Notes: generated from the letters alone by a model not told the origin. A stretch of 32,495 nucleotides of DNA from Clostridia bacterium (GCA_017509255.1 JAFWQA010000021.1:1-32495), one strand, 5' to 3'; shown: positions 24,871 to 32,256, numbered from the stretch's first letter. A program made the numbers and translations.

Positions 24871-24990
24871 GTATGGTGCCGACCAGATCAGGAGGAGGTT
24901 TTGAGGGTACAGATCAAAAAGCTCTATGGCAGTCAGCGCGACGAAGAACTTGACGACGAAGAAACAGACGATGACTCTGCTGCCATTTGA
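24871..24990 (+). pseudogene. C-terminal fragment of an unidentified, probably phage, gene
   Basis: An open stretch with no start reads PDQEEVLRVQIKKLYGSQRD then an acidic tail (EELDDEETDDDSAAI) before TGA. The last 26 or so codons recur at 32169-32246. I do not recognise the parent protein. It lies directly before phage tail genes and is cut at its 3' flank exactly where the copies diverge. Confidence 0.45.
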
Positions 24991-25000
24991 AACTGAGGTA
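24913..25000 (+). repeat. 88-bp direct repeat, copy 1 (copy 2 at 32169-32256)
   Basis: 87 of 88 bases agree with 32169-32256; the single change is A to G in GAAGAACTT/GAAGAGCTT. The repeat ends with AACTGAGGTA, which in copy 2 is the left arm of a perfect palindrome. Here the palindrome is broken and the sequence switches to the tail-protein fragment. Confidence 0.95.
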
Positions 25001-25002
25001 CC

Positions 25003-25116
25003 CATGACAACCGCTATCAGGCGGTAGCCGACGAAGGCGAGAACGGCTTCACTGCCGCCATGGGCGAAACCTTCCTGCAGTCCGTGTACACGCCCGTGAT
25101 CACGCCCACCCCGTAA
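25003..25116 (+). pseudogene. C-terminal fragment of a phage major tail protein
   Basis: Reads HDNRYQAVADEGENGF then TAAMGETFLQSVYTPVITPTP and TAA, joined directly to the 88-bp repeat. The position directly before the tail chaperone, together with the text, fits the end of a phi13-type major tail protein. Its first 150 or more residues are missing. Confidence 0.55.
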
Positions 25117-25126
25117 CCATCACCCC

Positions 25127-25164
25127 GCTGCCGCATGGCCATGACGCTGTGCGGCAGCTACTTT
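25127..25164 (+). terminator. Terminator after the tail-protein fragment
   Basis: GCTGCCGCA (25127-25135) pairs perfectly with TGCGGCAGC (25150-25158) and is followed by TACTTTT. Hairpins at this place commonly follow the highly expressed major tail gene. Confidence 0.7.
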
Positions 25165-25185
25165 TGAAGTTTTGGAGGTATGAAT

Positions 25186-25596
25186 ATGATCACCTGTACG
25201 CTTGGTAAAAAGAAATACACTGTGGACTTCGTTTCCGGCAGAGCCCTGCGCGAAATGGAGCCCGCTTCCAAAATGTACGGCAGGCTGGTGCGCCTGTCCC
25301 AGGACGCGACCGAGGGCAAGGACGTCTCCCAGGAGCAGATGACCGTGACCGATGCCCTGGACACCATGGTGAAGTGGTTTTGCATCCTGTTCAACAACCA
25401 GTTCACTCCAGATGAGGTCTACGACAACTATCCCGCCGACCGCCTGATGCATGACATCGCGCTGGCGCTGATGGCCACCCAGACCCAGACCACAGAGGTG
25501 CTGGATACTTTCCCTACGATTCCGGTGGTTCAGGAAGCGGAACAGATTCTGGCGGAGGCGGAGAATCCGGAAGTGACGATTCCACAGGAAGCCTGA
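25186..25596 (+). CDS. Phage tail assembly chaperone gpG-like
   Basis: The 136-residue protein starts MITCTLGKKKYTVDFVSGRA and is mostly helical after that (ALREMEPASKMYGRLVRL, MTVTDALDTMVKWFCILFNNQFTPDEVYDNYP). It is the short form of the tail assembly chaperone that coats the tape-measure protein during tail building in siphophages. The ATG at 25186 has GGAGG 7 nt upstream; the ATG at 25180 is too close. It holds a slippery heptamer at 25509-25515, leading to the overlapping T frame. Intact in itself, though flanked by wreckage. Confidence 0.8.
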   Translation: MITCTLGKKKYTVDFVSGRALREMEPASKMYGRLVRLSQDATEGKDVSQEQMTVTDALDTMVKWFCILFNNQFTPDEVYDNYPADRLMHDIALALMATQTQTTEVLDTFPTIPVVQEAEQILAEAENPEVTIPQEA

Positions 25597-25784
25597 CGCT
25601 GCCGGAATATGTGTACGCCACCTATAACGAACTGATGAAGAACGGCTGGTGGATGAAGGAAATCGACGAAATGGACATGCTGGGCTTCCTGCGTCTGCGG
25701 GCATGGGACGCACAGCGGGAGCAGGAAAAGAAGAAACCCCGGCAGTGCTTCATTGATGAAGTCTGGCCGGGGGTGAAGCCGTAA
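25509..25784 (+). CDS. gpT extension of the tail chaperone, reached by -1 frameshift
   Basis: In gpG frame the bases T-TTC-CCT (25509-25515) allow both tRNAs to slip back one base onto TTT-CCC. The -1 frame is open from 25455 to the TAA at 25782. It encodes a Gly/Ser/Asp-rich linker (YDSGGSGSGTDSGGGESGSD) and then LPEYVYATYNELMKNGWWMK, MDMLGFLRLRAWD and a tail with FIDEVWPGVKP. The gpG-gpGT fusion is a known rule in long-tailed phages. No start codon or ribosome site opens the T frame, which supports frameshifting. A heptamer with C in the second half is less common than A or U. Confidence 0.65.
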   Translation, partial: FPYDSGGSGSGTDSGGGGESGSDDSTGSLTLPEYVYATYNELMKNGWWMKEIDEMDMLGFLRLRAWDAQREQEKKKPRQCFIDEVWPGVKP

Positions 25785-25785
25785 G

Positions 25786-25821
25786 GAAAAAATCTCCGGT
25801 CATCGGTCTGATAGACCGGAG
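25786..25821 (-). terminator. Terminator for the minus-strand peptide transcript
   Basis: CTCCGGTC (25794-25801) and GACCGGAG (25814-25821) form an 8-bp stem. Read on the minus strand it is followed by ATTTTTTCC, a good T-run; on the plus strand there is none. It lies 67 bp past the stop of the fragment at 25888. Confidence 0.75.
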
Positions 25822-25842
25822 AGCTATGGTTCGGCGTACCAA

Positions 25843-25855
25843 GCCTTGGGACGGA
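25843..25855. repeat. 13-bp direct repeat flanking the leader-peptide segment (second copy 26554-26566)
   Basis: GCCTTGGGACGGA occurs at 25843-25855 and again, in the same direction, at 26554-26566, 711 bp apart. The two copies bracket the minus-strand leader-peptide gene inside the tail module and may mark an insertion. Confidence 0.6.
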
Positions 25856-25887
25856 TAATTCCGGTATTGTCTTCCAAGGGAATTATA

Positions 25888-26085
25888 TTAAAAACCTGTC
25901 CAGCCTCTTTCCCAATGTTGACACAGGAAGTTGTGAAGCGTATCCAAATCGCCACTTCGATAGTATTTTTCGATATCATAGGAAGGAATCTGCGTCTTTA
26001 TTATATCTGCGGCAATATCTTTGCCAAAGCTTTTTTCACAAGCTCGTATACTAATTGCCCAACTGGGTGTGGCGCATAAATGGGT
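25888..26085 (-). pseudogene. Startless fragment downstream of the leader-peptide gene
   Basis: Beginning 3 bases after the leader gene's stop, a minus-strand frame of 65 codons reads protein-like text (SFGKDIAADIIKTQIPSYDI, EKYYRSGDLDTLHNFLCQHW, ERGWTGF) to TAA. It has no ATG, GTG or TTG. It may be the end of a second gene of the peptide operon left after a deletion. The 302 bp from 25787 to 26088 hold only this, the minus-strand terminator and one direct repeat. Confidence 0.45.
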
Positions 26086-26088
26086 TTA

Positions 26089-26433
26089 TCAGATCTCAAA
26101 TCCGTTATTTTTCCCATCGATCCTGCGTTCCCAGTGATCAACAACGCCCCACGCTCCATAATATCGCAGCAATTCTTCGTTGTGTGGGTTTGGATCTAAT
26201 TCGTTGGCAAACTTGATAGCAACATCCACACCCTTGTCTTTTTTAATGCTATCCAAAAGTTCACCATAAGCAGTCAGTGGAAATTCGCCAATCCCAATGA
26301 GATCAATATAATATACGCCATCTCTCTTGCAGGTCTGACCACCAGTAACCTGCTCCATCTCATCCATGCTCAGTTCGCGTTTACCATGCGCCTTCAGAAC
26401 CTCATTGACCTTCTCCATCATTTCCTTATCCAT
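26089..26433 (-). CDS. Peptide with double-glycine leader (bacteriocin-like)
   Basis: The 114-residue product opens with a charged helix and the motif ELSMDEMEQVTGG (20-32), matching leaders cut after Gly-Gly by peptidase-ABC exporters (LSxxEMxxVxGG). The 82-residue cargo after the cut (QTCKRDGVYYIDLIGIGEFP onward) has one Cys, a central DSIKKDKGVDVAIKFANELD helix and an aromatic stretch YYGAWGVVDHWERR. It is too long and too Cys-poor for a lantibiotic; an unmodified class II-type bacteriocin, a signal peptide or a substrate of an unknown enzyme are all possible. ATG at 26433 with AAAGGA 7 nt upstream. No transporter or immunity gene is near. It lies antisense inside a phage tail operon. Confidence 0.7.
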   Translation of the reverse strand: MDKEMMEKVNEVLKAHGKRELSMDEMEQVTGGQTCKRDGVYYIDLIGIGEFPLTAYGELLDSIKKDKGVDVAIKFANELDPNPHNEELLRYYGAWGVVDHWERRIDGKNNGFEI

Positions 26434-26662
26434 CTTCGTATCCTTTCCGCTGTCTTACAGCTTTCAAAATCTTGGTTCCGTATGTTTGTACGCAGCAGCA
26501 TGACCCGCTGGCAGTACCGGACGAAAATTTTGCCGAATACTTTTTTCCGCTATGCCTTGGGACGGAAAATCAGTAATTTTCCTTACTAAGACTGAAGTCC
26601 GCTGACATCTCCAATTATATGCCAAATGCTCCCAAATTACAATGGAAAAGTAGGTGAACTTT

Positions 26663-27229
26663 ATGGCCGAAACCCTGCGCGAACTGGTGGTCGCGCTGTC
26701 GCTGGATTCCAGCAATTTCTCGCGCAATATGCGCACCATCAACCAGCAGATCAAGGAAGCCGAGTCCACCTTCCGTCTGGCCGGGGCTGGTGTACAGAAC
26801 TACGAAAAGACCATCGCGGGCACGGAAGCCAAGCTGTCCATGCTGGGACAGAAGCTTACCCAGCAGCAGCGGGCCGTGGAACAGTACAGTCGGGCTCTGG
26901 TGGCAGCGAACGATAAGCTGAAGGAAAACTACGACCGGCATCAGGACTACACCCAGCGGCTGGAGCAGGCCAAGGCCCGTCAGGAAGATCTGCGGTTTGA
27001 AGTGGAAGCGGCTACTGTCGCCTATGAAAATTACCGTGATTCCCTGGGCGAAACGGACTCCGCCACCATTGCCGCCAAACAGAATCTGGAAGCCTATCAG
27101 CAGGAATATGAGGAAGCGACCGCCGAGGTCACCAAGCTGGAAGGTCAGGTCAAGGCCCTGCAGAAGACCATGCAGAACAGCGCGGACGCGGTCAGCAAGG
27201 CACAGACCGACCTGAACAACGCTAAGGCA
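26663..27229 (+). pseudogene. N-terminal stub of a phage tail tape-measure protein
   Basis: The first 189 residues are a tape-measure start: MAETLRELVVALSLDSSNFS, then TINQQIKEAESTFRLAGAGV and a long coiled coil (SMLGQKLTQQQRAVEQYSRA to QKTMQNSADAVSKAQTDLNN). After AKA at 27229 the text changes to unrelated AT-rich DNA. Full tape measures are 700-1500 residues or more. The frame stays open through the junction and runs into the next gene, so automated calls would yield a false 1674-residue fusion. ATG at 26663 has a TAGGTG site. Confidence 0.75.
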
Positions 27230-27355
27230 TTCAAAGAGATTTATGCCTTTGGTGCCGGCCTCGATTGGTTCGTACTTCTATTGCAGCATACATCGTCAAT
27301 TGTGCGGCGTTGCCTTAGATTTCTGACGAGGAATCAAAAACGCAGTGAAATTTCC

Positions 27356-27384
27356 TTGTTAACCCGTCGAAAAAGTGGTACAAT
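27356..27384 (+). promoter_or_regulatory. Promoter of the large secreted protein
   Basis: TTGTTA (27356-27361), 17 bp and TACAAT (27379-27384). The 255 bp between the tape-measure stub and the next start hold this promoter and an AGGAGG site at 27471-27476, showing that the secreted protein has its own transcript. Confidence 0.75.
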
Positions 27385-27484
27385 AGACCGAATATATATA
27401 TCATCCGTCAAACAACGGACCTCAGGGCCGTTCACTTTTGTGACAGGACTTGCACCGAAGCATTCTTCAGAGGAGGAAATGAAC

Positions 27485-30400
27485 ATGACGAAACGGTTGA
27501 GCGGCCGCGGACTGGTGCTGCTGCTCTGCGCGATTGCGGCGCTGGGGTTGTTTGCTGCTGCCGCCCTCGCGGACGGCGCGGTGCCCTATGTGGAGCGCAG
27601 CTGGAACGGCACGCAGGTCGTGTCCACCGATCAAACCCATACCGCCGAGCCGGTGCCTTCCAACGGCAATATGACCAGCGGCTGGTATTATCTGAACAGC
27701 AACGTCACCAAGAACGGCCGCGTGGAATCCATCACCGGTGACGTCTGCCTGATCCTGGGCGACGGTTACACCCTGGATGTGAAGGGCCTGTACGTCCCCC
27801 AGGGCAGTACGCTGACGATCTATGCCCAGAGCGATGGTGAGAATGCCGGCAAGATCTATTCTCATCCCTCCGGCGGCGCGGCCATCGGCGGCTACTCCGG
27901 GCATGACAACGGCAATATCGTGATCCACGGCGGCACCATCGAGACTACGGGCTATGACCACTGCGCGGGCATCGGCAGCAACGACGGCAAGACCGGCGGC
28001 GCCATCACGATCTATGGCGGCGAAATCACGGCCACGGGCGGCAGCGACGGCGCGGGCATCGGCGGCGGCCGGAACTGCAGCGGCGGCACCATCACCATCT
28101 ACGGCGGCGACATCACCGCCCACGGTGGCAGCGAGAACGGCGCGGGCATCGGCGGCGGTGACAGCGGCGACGGCGGCACCATCGTCATCTGGGGCGGTAC
28201 CATCACCGCCAACGAAGATCCCAATGAGAACGGCGCAGGCATCGGCGGCGGCGACTGCGGCAACGGCGGCACCATCACCATCCACGGCGGCACGCTTACG
28301 CTTTACAGCCGCGACGGCGCAGGCATCGGCGGCGGCGACGACGGCGACGGCGGCACCATCACGATTCACGGCGGCACCATCACCTCGACCAAAGTGAACC
28401 AGGGCCAGGGTGCGCGCATCGGCGGCGGCTGTGACGGTGCTCCCGGTACGATCATCGTCAGCGGCGGCACGGTCACCACCATCGGCGGCTCCGGCGCGGG
28501 AATCGGCGGCGGCAAGGGGAACAAATCGGGCGGCTCGGTCACCATCGACGGCGGCATCATCAGCGCCAGCGGCAGTTACGGCATCGGCAGCGGCGAGGAG
28601 GGTGCCGACGTGGCCATCACCCTCGGCTGGACGGACGCCACGAGTGAGACCATCAGCATCACCGCTTCTTCCTATGGTGGGACCGTCACGGCAGCACAGC
28701 CGTTCAAGACGGATACGACTCTGATCTATCCGGGCACCGTGACGGACGTGAGCCCGCTCGCGGGCAGCACGCTGCTTGCCTGGGACGGAAAAATCACTTC
28801 CTGGGGCATGCTGCAGTTGGCTGTCAACTCCGCGCAGGACGGCGCGGTCATCACGCTCCAGCAGAGCCTTACGGCCAATTCCAGCGACACGGCGATCGTG
28901 GTTCCCGGGGGTAAGACCGTCACCCTGGATCTGAACGGCTTCACGCTGGACCGCGCCATGACGGACGCGGCAGCCGACGGCTATGTGATCCGGAACAACG
29001 GAACGCTGATAATCATCGACTCCGGGGACAGTGAAGCTGCCGGCACAATCCGGGGCGGCTGGAACACCGGAGACGGTGGCGGCATTTACAACACTGGCAC
29101 CCTGAACCTGCAGGGCGGCTTGATCGAAACCAACAAATCCGGCGGAAACGGCGGCGGCATCTATAACGCGGGTACGGTCAACATGACCAGCGGCACGATC
29201 CGGCTTAACAGCGCCGACACAGGGGGCGGCGGCGTTCATGTCTCTGAAAGCGCCAATCTGGTTGTCTCCGGCTCTCCCACCGTGGAGAACAACACCAAAG
29301 GAGAGTTGGCCAACAACATCAACCTCGCTGGTAATGCTGTCATTCAGGTAGATGGCGCGCTGGCAGAAGGCGCGAGGCTCGGCGTGTTCATATCCGGCGC
29401 ATTCGGTGTGTTTACCGACGGCTATGGCGCGAACAACACGGCCTCTCCGGACAGCTTCTTCTTCGCGGATACCGGTGGTTGGTGCGTTTTCCTGGAGGAA
29501 GGTGAAGGTTCTCTGAGCTCCACATGGGAGCAGTTCAGGCTGTCACTCAATCAGGGCGGTTCGATTGCCCTCACCGAGGATATCACGGCTTTCCCGTATG
29601 ACAGTATCCTCTCGATTCCAGCCGGCGTCACGGTTGAGCTGGACCTGCAGGGGCACACACTGGACGCTTCTGCATTGAATCCCCCTGCAGGGGTCGAGTA
29701 CCCCTGCTGTCTGTCGATCAATGGAATCCTCACGCTGTCGGATACCGTCGGCGGAGGCCGGTTCAAAGGCGGCGACAACGGGTTTATCGACTTCATTGCA
29801 GCGGAATCCGGCTCCTCCTTTACGATGAACGGAGGCGCCATCGTCGGCTCCGGGACCCTGGAGAACGTTGTGTACGTGTACGACTATGCCACCTTTACCA
29901 TGTGCGGGGGCGCCGTCACCGCCGACATGAACGGTACAGTACGCAGGTTTGGCCGGGTCAGTGTGGATGATTACGCGACCTTCATCATGAACGGCGGCAC
30001 GATCGGCGGCTCCGGGGGACAATCGGACATCTATGCAGATGGCGGCTGCGTCTGGCTGAACGGCGGATCTCTCACCGGCAGCGATCCGGCATATGGCAAT
30101 GTATATGTTCTTTCTGCGGACCAAATCAAAAATGGCCAGCTCTTTGTCTCCGGCTCGCCGCTCATGTCCAAGGGCGTGTATCTGGACTACGATCACACCA
30201 TCACCGTAGCCGGCCCGCTGGGTGAGGACGTGATCATCCCCGTCATGACGGAAGCTAAGCCCACCTCCGCTGAGCCCGTGATCATCACCAACGGACTTGC
30301 GCAGGGTGGAGAAAACGCCGTTTCCCATTTCACAAGCGCATCCGATATCTGGTGTGTGGTGCTGAACGACGACGGCGAAGCTGAATTGCGGAAAGCCCCG

Positions 30401-31684
30401 ACTGAGTGGGACACGCTGCAGCTGCTCATCGACGGCACGGAGAACGGCGGGGTCCTCACCCTGGAAAAAGACTATACCGCGACAAACAAGGATCGGTACC
30501 TGAATATCGCCGGCGGGAAAGCGCTGACCATCGATCTGAACGGGCACACCATCGACGGGTCCGCGCTGAATGACGACTATGTGATGACTATCAGCGGAAA
30601 CCTGACCCTGCGTGACTCAACAGGCGGCGGCACCGTCCTGGGCCGCAATCATCAGGATGTCATCAAAACCACGTCCGAAAACGCTGTCCTCTGCCTTGAA
30701 AGCGGCACGATCCACGGTGACAACTGCTATGATGTCGTGTACGTCTATGCTGGCGGCAGCTTCATCATGACCGGCGGCACTGTGTCCGGAAGCGGGAGCA
30801 GCGGCCATATCGACGTTTTAGTGGAATGTGGCACATTTACCCTGACCGGAGGATCCATCCGTGCTGATCAGAAGGGGTCTGATACCGCAGTCTTGACCAC
30901 TAAGTATACGAACTTTAACCTTCAGGGTTCACCGGACATCAAAGGGAGCTTCGAGCTGGGAAAACCCGTACAGTTCACCGGGCCGATCAGTCACGACCTG
31001 CGAATCAAGGTACGTCGTACCGGTGATCTGCACAATGAATGGAATGATGTGTTCACATCCGGACTGCCCGGCAACGGTACGGTGAATAATTTCATCAGTT
31101 ACTATCCGAAGAATTACGCGGTGGGCCTGAACGAAGCCGGCGAGGCTTTCCTGGGCAGTCCCGTCACCGTCGTCTTCGCCCCCGGTTATGAGACGAATGA
31201 GACCATGGAAACCGTGAGTTGGGCAAAGGACGGGTGGTATCCGCTGCCCGCGTGCGGATTCAGCGGGCCGGCGGGTCACGCCTTTGCCGGCTGGCGTGTT
31301 TGGGAAGACGCGGAAACCGTCAATGCGGGAGATTTGATCAATGTGTCAGACGGCATCACGCTGACAGCGGTCTGGCAGGTGGGTGCCTTCGGCAACCCGG
31401 ACTTCGAGATTCCCACCGGCACGCGCACCATCGGGGACAACGCCTTCGAGGGCATCGCGGCCACGGTGGTGGAGATTCCGGAGGACTGCACACACATCGG
31501 AAACGAGGCTTTCAGGTACTGCACGCAGCTGACCATGATCCGGATCCCGGCGGGCTGCCAGCTGGGCGAGCGCGTCTTTGACGGCTGCACGAAGGTGTAC
31601 GTCTTCGGCGCCGCGGGCAGCGATGCGCAGCGCTACTGCAATGAGAACGCGAACTGCGTGTTCGTGGAGGATGCGCAGGAGTGA
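27485..31684 (+). CDS. Large secreted Gly-rich beta-helix / BspA-like surface protein
   Basis: The 1399-residue protein starts at ATG 27485, 8 nt after AGGAGG, with a Sec signal (VLLLCAIAALGLFAAAALAD, cut near 29). Residues about 128-378 are a Gly-rich beta-helix of roughly 24-residue turns with GAGIGGG and GGTITIHGGTIT. Further beta-helix domains follow, each starting with a hydrophobic strand and DLNGxTLD or DLQGHTLD (about 475, 720 and 1020). A Listeria-Bacteroides repeat (VVFAPGYETNETM to ITLTAVWQ, about 1222-1299) and a BspA-type leucine-rich end (GTRTIGDNAFEGIAATVVEI, about 1308-1390) close it. No LPxTG or membrane anchor is seen. A role in adhesion or glycan binding is likely. Confidence 0.85.
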   Translation: MTKRLSGRGLVLLLCAIAALGLFAAAALADGAVPYVERSWNGTQVVSTDQTHTAEPVPSNGNMTSGWYYLNSNVTKNGRVESITGDVCLILGDGYTLDVKGLYVPQGSTLTIYAQSDGENAGKIYSHPSGGAAIGGYSGHDNGNIVIHGGTIETTGYDHCAGIGSNDGKTGGAITIYGGEITATGGSDGAGIGGGRNCSGGTITIYGGDITAHGGSENGAGIGGGDSGDGGTIVIWGGTITANEDPNENGAGIGGGDCGNGGTITIHGGTLTLYSRDGAGIGGGDDGDGGTITIHGGTITSTKVNQGQGARIGGGCDGAPGTIIVSGGTVTTIGGSGAGIGGGKGNKSGGSVTIDGGIISASGSYGIGSGEEGADVAITLGWTDATSETISITASSYGGTVTAAQPFKTDTTLIYPGTVTDVSPLAGSTLLAWDGKITSWGMLQLAVNSAQDGAVITLQQSLTANSSDTAIVVPGGKTVTLDLNGFTLDRAMTDAAADGYVIRNNGTLIIIDSGDSEAAGTIRGGWNTGDGGGIYNTGTLNLQGGLIETNKSGGNGGGIYNAGTVNMTSGTIRLNSADTGGGGVHVSESANLVVSGSPTVENNTKGELANNINLAGNAVIQVDGALAEGARLGVFISGAFGVFTDGYGANNTASPDSFFFADTGGWCVFLEEGEGSLSSTWEQFRLSLNQGGSIALTEDITAFPYDSILSIPAGVTVELDLQGHTLDASALNPPAGVEYPCCLSINGILTLSDTVGGGRFKGGDNGFIDFIAAESGSSFTMNGGAIVGSGTLENVVYVYDYATFTMCGGAVTADMNGTVRRFGRVSVDDYATFIMNGGTIGGSGGQSDIYADGGCVWLNGGSLTGSDPAYGNVYVLSADQIKNGQLFVSGSPLMSKGVYLDYDHTITVAGPLGEDVIIPVMTEAKPTSAEPVIITNGLAQGGENAVSHFTSASDIWCVVLNDDGEAELRKAPTEWDTLQLLIDGTENGGVLTLEKDYTATNKDRYLNIAGGKALTIDLNGHTIDGSALNDDYVMTISGNLTLRDSTGGGTVLGRNHQDVIKTTSENAVLCLESGTIHGDNCYDVVYVYAGGSFIMTGGTVSGSGSSGHIDVLVECGTFTLTGGSIRADQKGSDTAVLTTKYTNFNLQGSPDIKGSFELGKPVQFTGPISHDLRIKVRRTGDLHNEWNDVFTSGLPGNGTVNNFISYYPKNYAVGLNEAGEAFLGSPVTVVFAPGYETNETMETVSWAKDGWYPLPACGFSGPAGHAFAGWRVWEDAETVNAGDLINVSDGITLTAVWQVGAFGNPDFEIPTGTRTIGDNAFEGIAATVVEIPEDCTHIGNEAFRYCTQLTMIRIPAGCQLGERVFDGCTKVYVFGAAGSDAQRYCNENANCVFVEDAQE
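27950..28590 (+). repeat. Internal tandem coding repeats of the beta-helix
   Basis: About eight degenerate copies of a 70-75 bp unit encode GAGIGGG plus GGTITIxGGxIT turns; the DNA keeps runs such as GGCGGCACCATC and GGCATCGGCGGCGGC. Such arrays can change copy number by recombination. Confidence 0.75.
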
Positions 31685-31700
31685 TGTCACGAATCAACCG

Positions 31701-31734
31701 ACCCAGTGGCAGAGAAATCTGCTGCCGGGTTTAT
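31701..31734 (+). terminator. Weak terminator after the secreted protein
   Basis: ACCCAGTGGCAG (31701-31712) can pair with CTGCTGCCGGGT (31719-31730) with one mismatch and two G-U pairs, then TTATC. It is 16 bp after the stop. Confidence 0.45.
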
Positions 31735-31909
31735 CAAGCCGTTGAATGATTGCCCTATATGCATTTGTGGAGGCCACCGAGAATCACACATACGATATCG
31801 GATGAATATTCCGCTGCACCATGCATGATGGCAAAGGCAGTGGCGCTCGGCATCAAAGGACCGCACACGTCATATGCTCATCGGTTTTGTTGCCTTCAGA
31901 CTCCAACTA
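31735..31909. other. Intergenic stretch with no supported gene
   Basis: Short frames exist on both strands (for example a minus-strand one reading MPSATAFAIMHGAAEYSSDI near 31860-31790) but none has a ribosome site, a recognisable domain or coding-like length. It may be debris of an inserted element next to the TGTTACCT repeats. Confidence 0.5.
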
Positions 31910-31976
31910 TGTTACCTCTGCCACCACTTTGTTACCTCAAAGCGCTAAAGTGTTACCTTGCCCCAAAGGGTAACAC
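31910..31976. repeat. TGTTACCT repeats, possible insertion-sequence end
   Basis: TGTTACCT occurs three times in direct order at 31910, 31930 and 31951 (spacing 20 and 21 bp), and an inverted copy GGTAACAC (31969-31976) pairs with GTGTTACC (31950-31957). Evenly spaced repeats of about 20 bp are typical of transposase-binding ends of IS21- or Tn7-like elements. No transposase is in the window. Confidence 0.5.
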
Positions 31977-32012
31977 AAGGAAACATTGTATCAAACCTGA
32001 CGTTTCTTTCCA

Positions 32013-32040
32013 CGGAACCCTTGAGAAATCAAGGGTTCCG
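32013..32040 (+). terminator. Perfect 12-bp GAAA-tetraloop hairpin
   Basis: CGGAACCCTTGA (32013-32024), loop GAAA, and the full complement (32029-32040), followed by CTTCTATTTT. It looks like a strong terminator, but no gene now lies upstream. Confidence 0.7.
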
Positions 32041-32065
32041 CTTCTATTTTGCGAGCTTCCACCCC

Positions 32066-32102
32066 AACCCCACCCCAACGGGCTTTTCTTTGGGGTGGGG
32101 TT
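32066..32102. repeat. 13-bp C/G-rich inverted repeat
   Basis: AACCCCACCCCAA (32066-32078) and TTGGGGTGGGGTT (32090-32102) are exact complements around an 11-nt loop. Strand-asymmetric C4/G4 runs. Function unknown; perhaps a terminator of lost genes. Confidence 0.6.
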
Positions 32103-32168
32103 ATACACCATGCAGCATGATTGAACGAGGTTAACTTCCGTTGCTCACCGTTTACAAACCGGCAATGA

Positions 32169-32256
32169 ATCAAAAAGCTCTATGGCAGTCAGCGCGACGA
32201 AGAGCTTGACGACGAAGAAACAGACGATGACTCTGCTGCCATTTGAAACTGAGGTA
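32169..32256 (+). repeat. 88-bp direct repeat, copy 2
   Basis: Near-identical to 24913-25000. It encodes the last 25 residues of the unidentified phage-like gene (IKKLYGSQRDEELDDEETDD and DSAAI, TGA at 32244) and runs into an intact palindrome. It shows what followed this gene before copy 1 was cut. Confidence 0.95.

Noticed and set aside
25846-26079. 77-codon plus-strand open frame
   Set aside because: Antisense to a better minus-strand fragment that reads like protein; no ribosome site.
27950-28590. Possible CRISPR-like or minisatellite array
   Set aside because: Units are degenerate, in frame and coding for beta-helix turns; no constant repeat with unique spacers.
27467-29239. 590-codon minus-strand open frame, rich in Ala, Asp and Val
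   Set aside because: Complement of the Gly-rich repeats (GGC to GCC); repeat-driven shadow.
29543-30547. 334-codon minus-strand open frame
   Set aside because: Shadow of the secreted beta-helix gene; no ribosome site or domain.
31750-32124. 124-codon plus-strand open frame
   Set aside because: Runs through the TGTTACCT repeats and two perfect hairpins; text is not protein-like.
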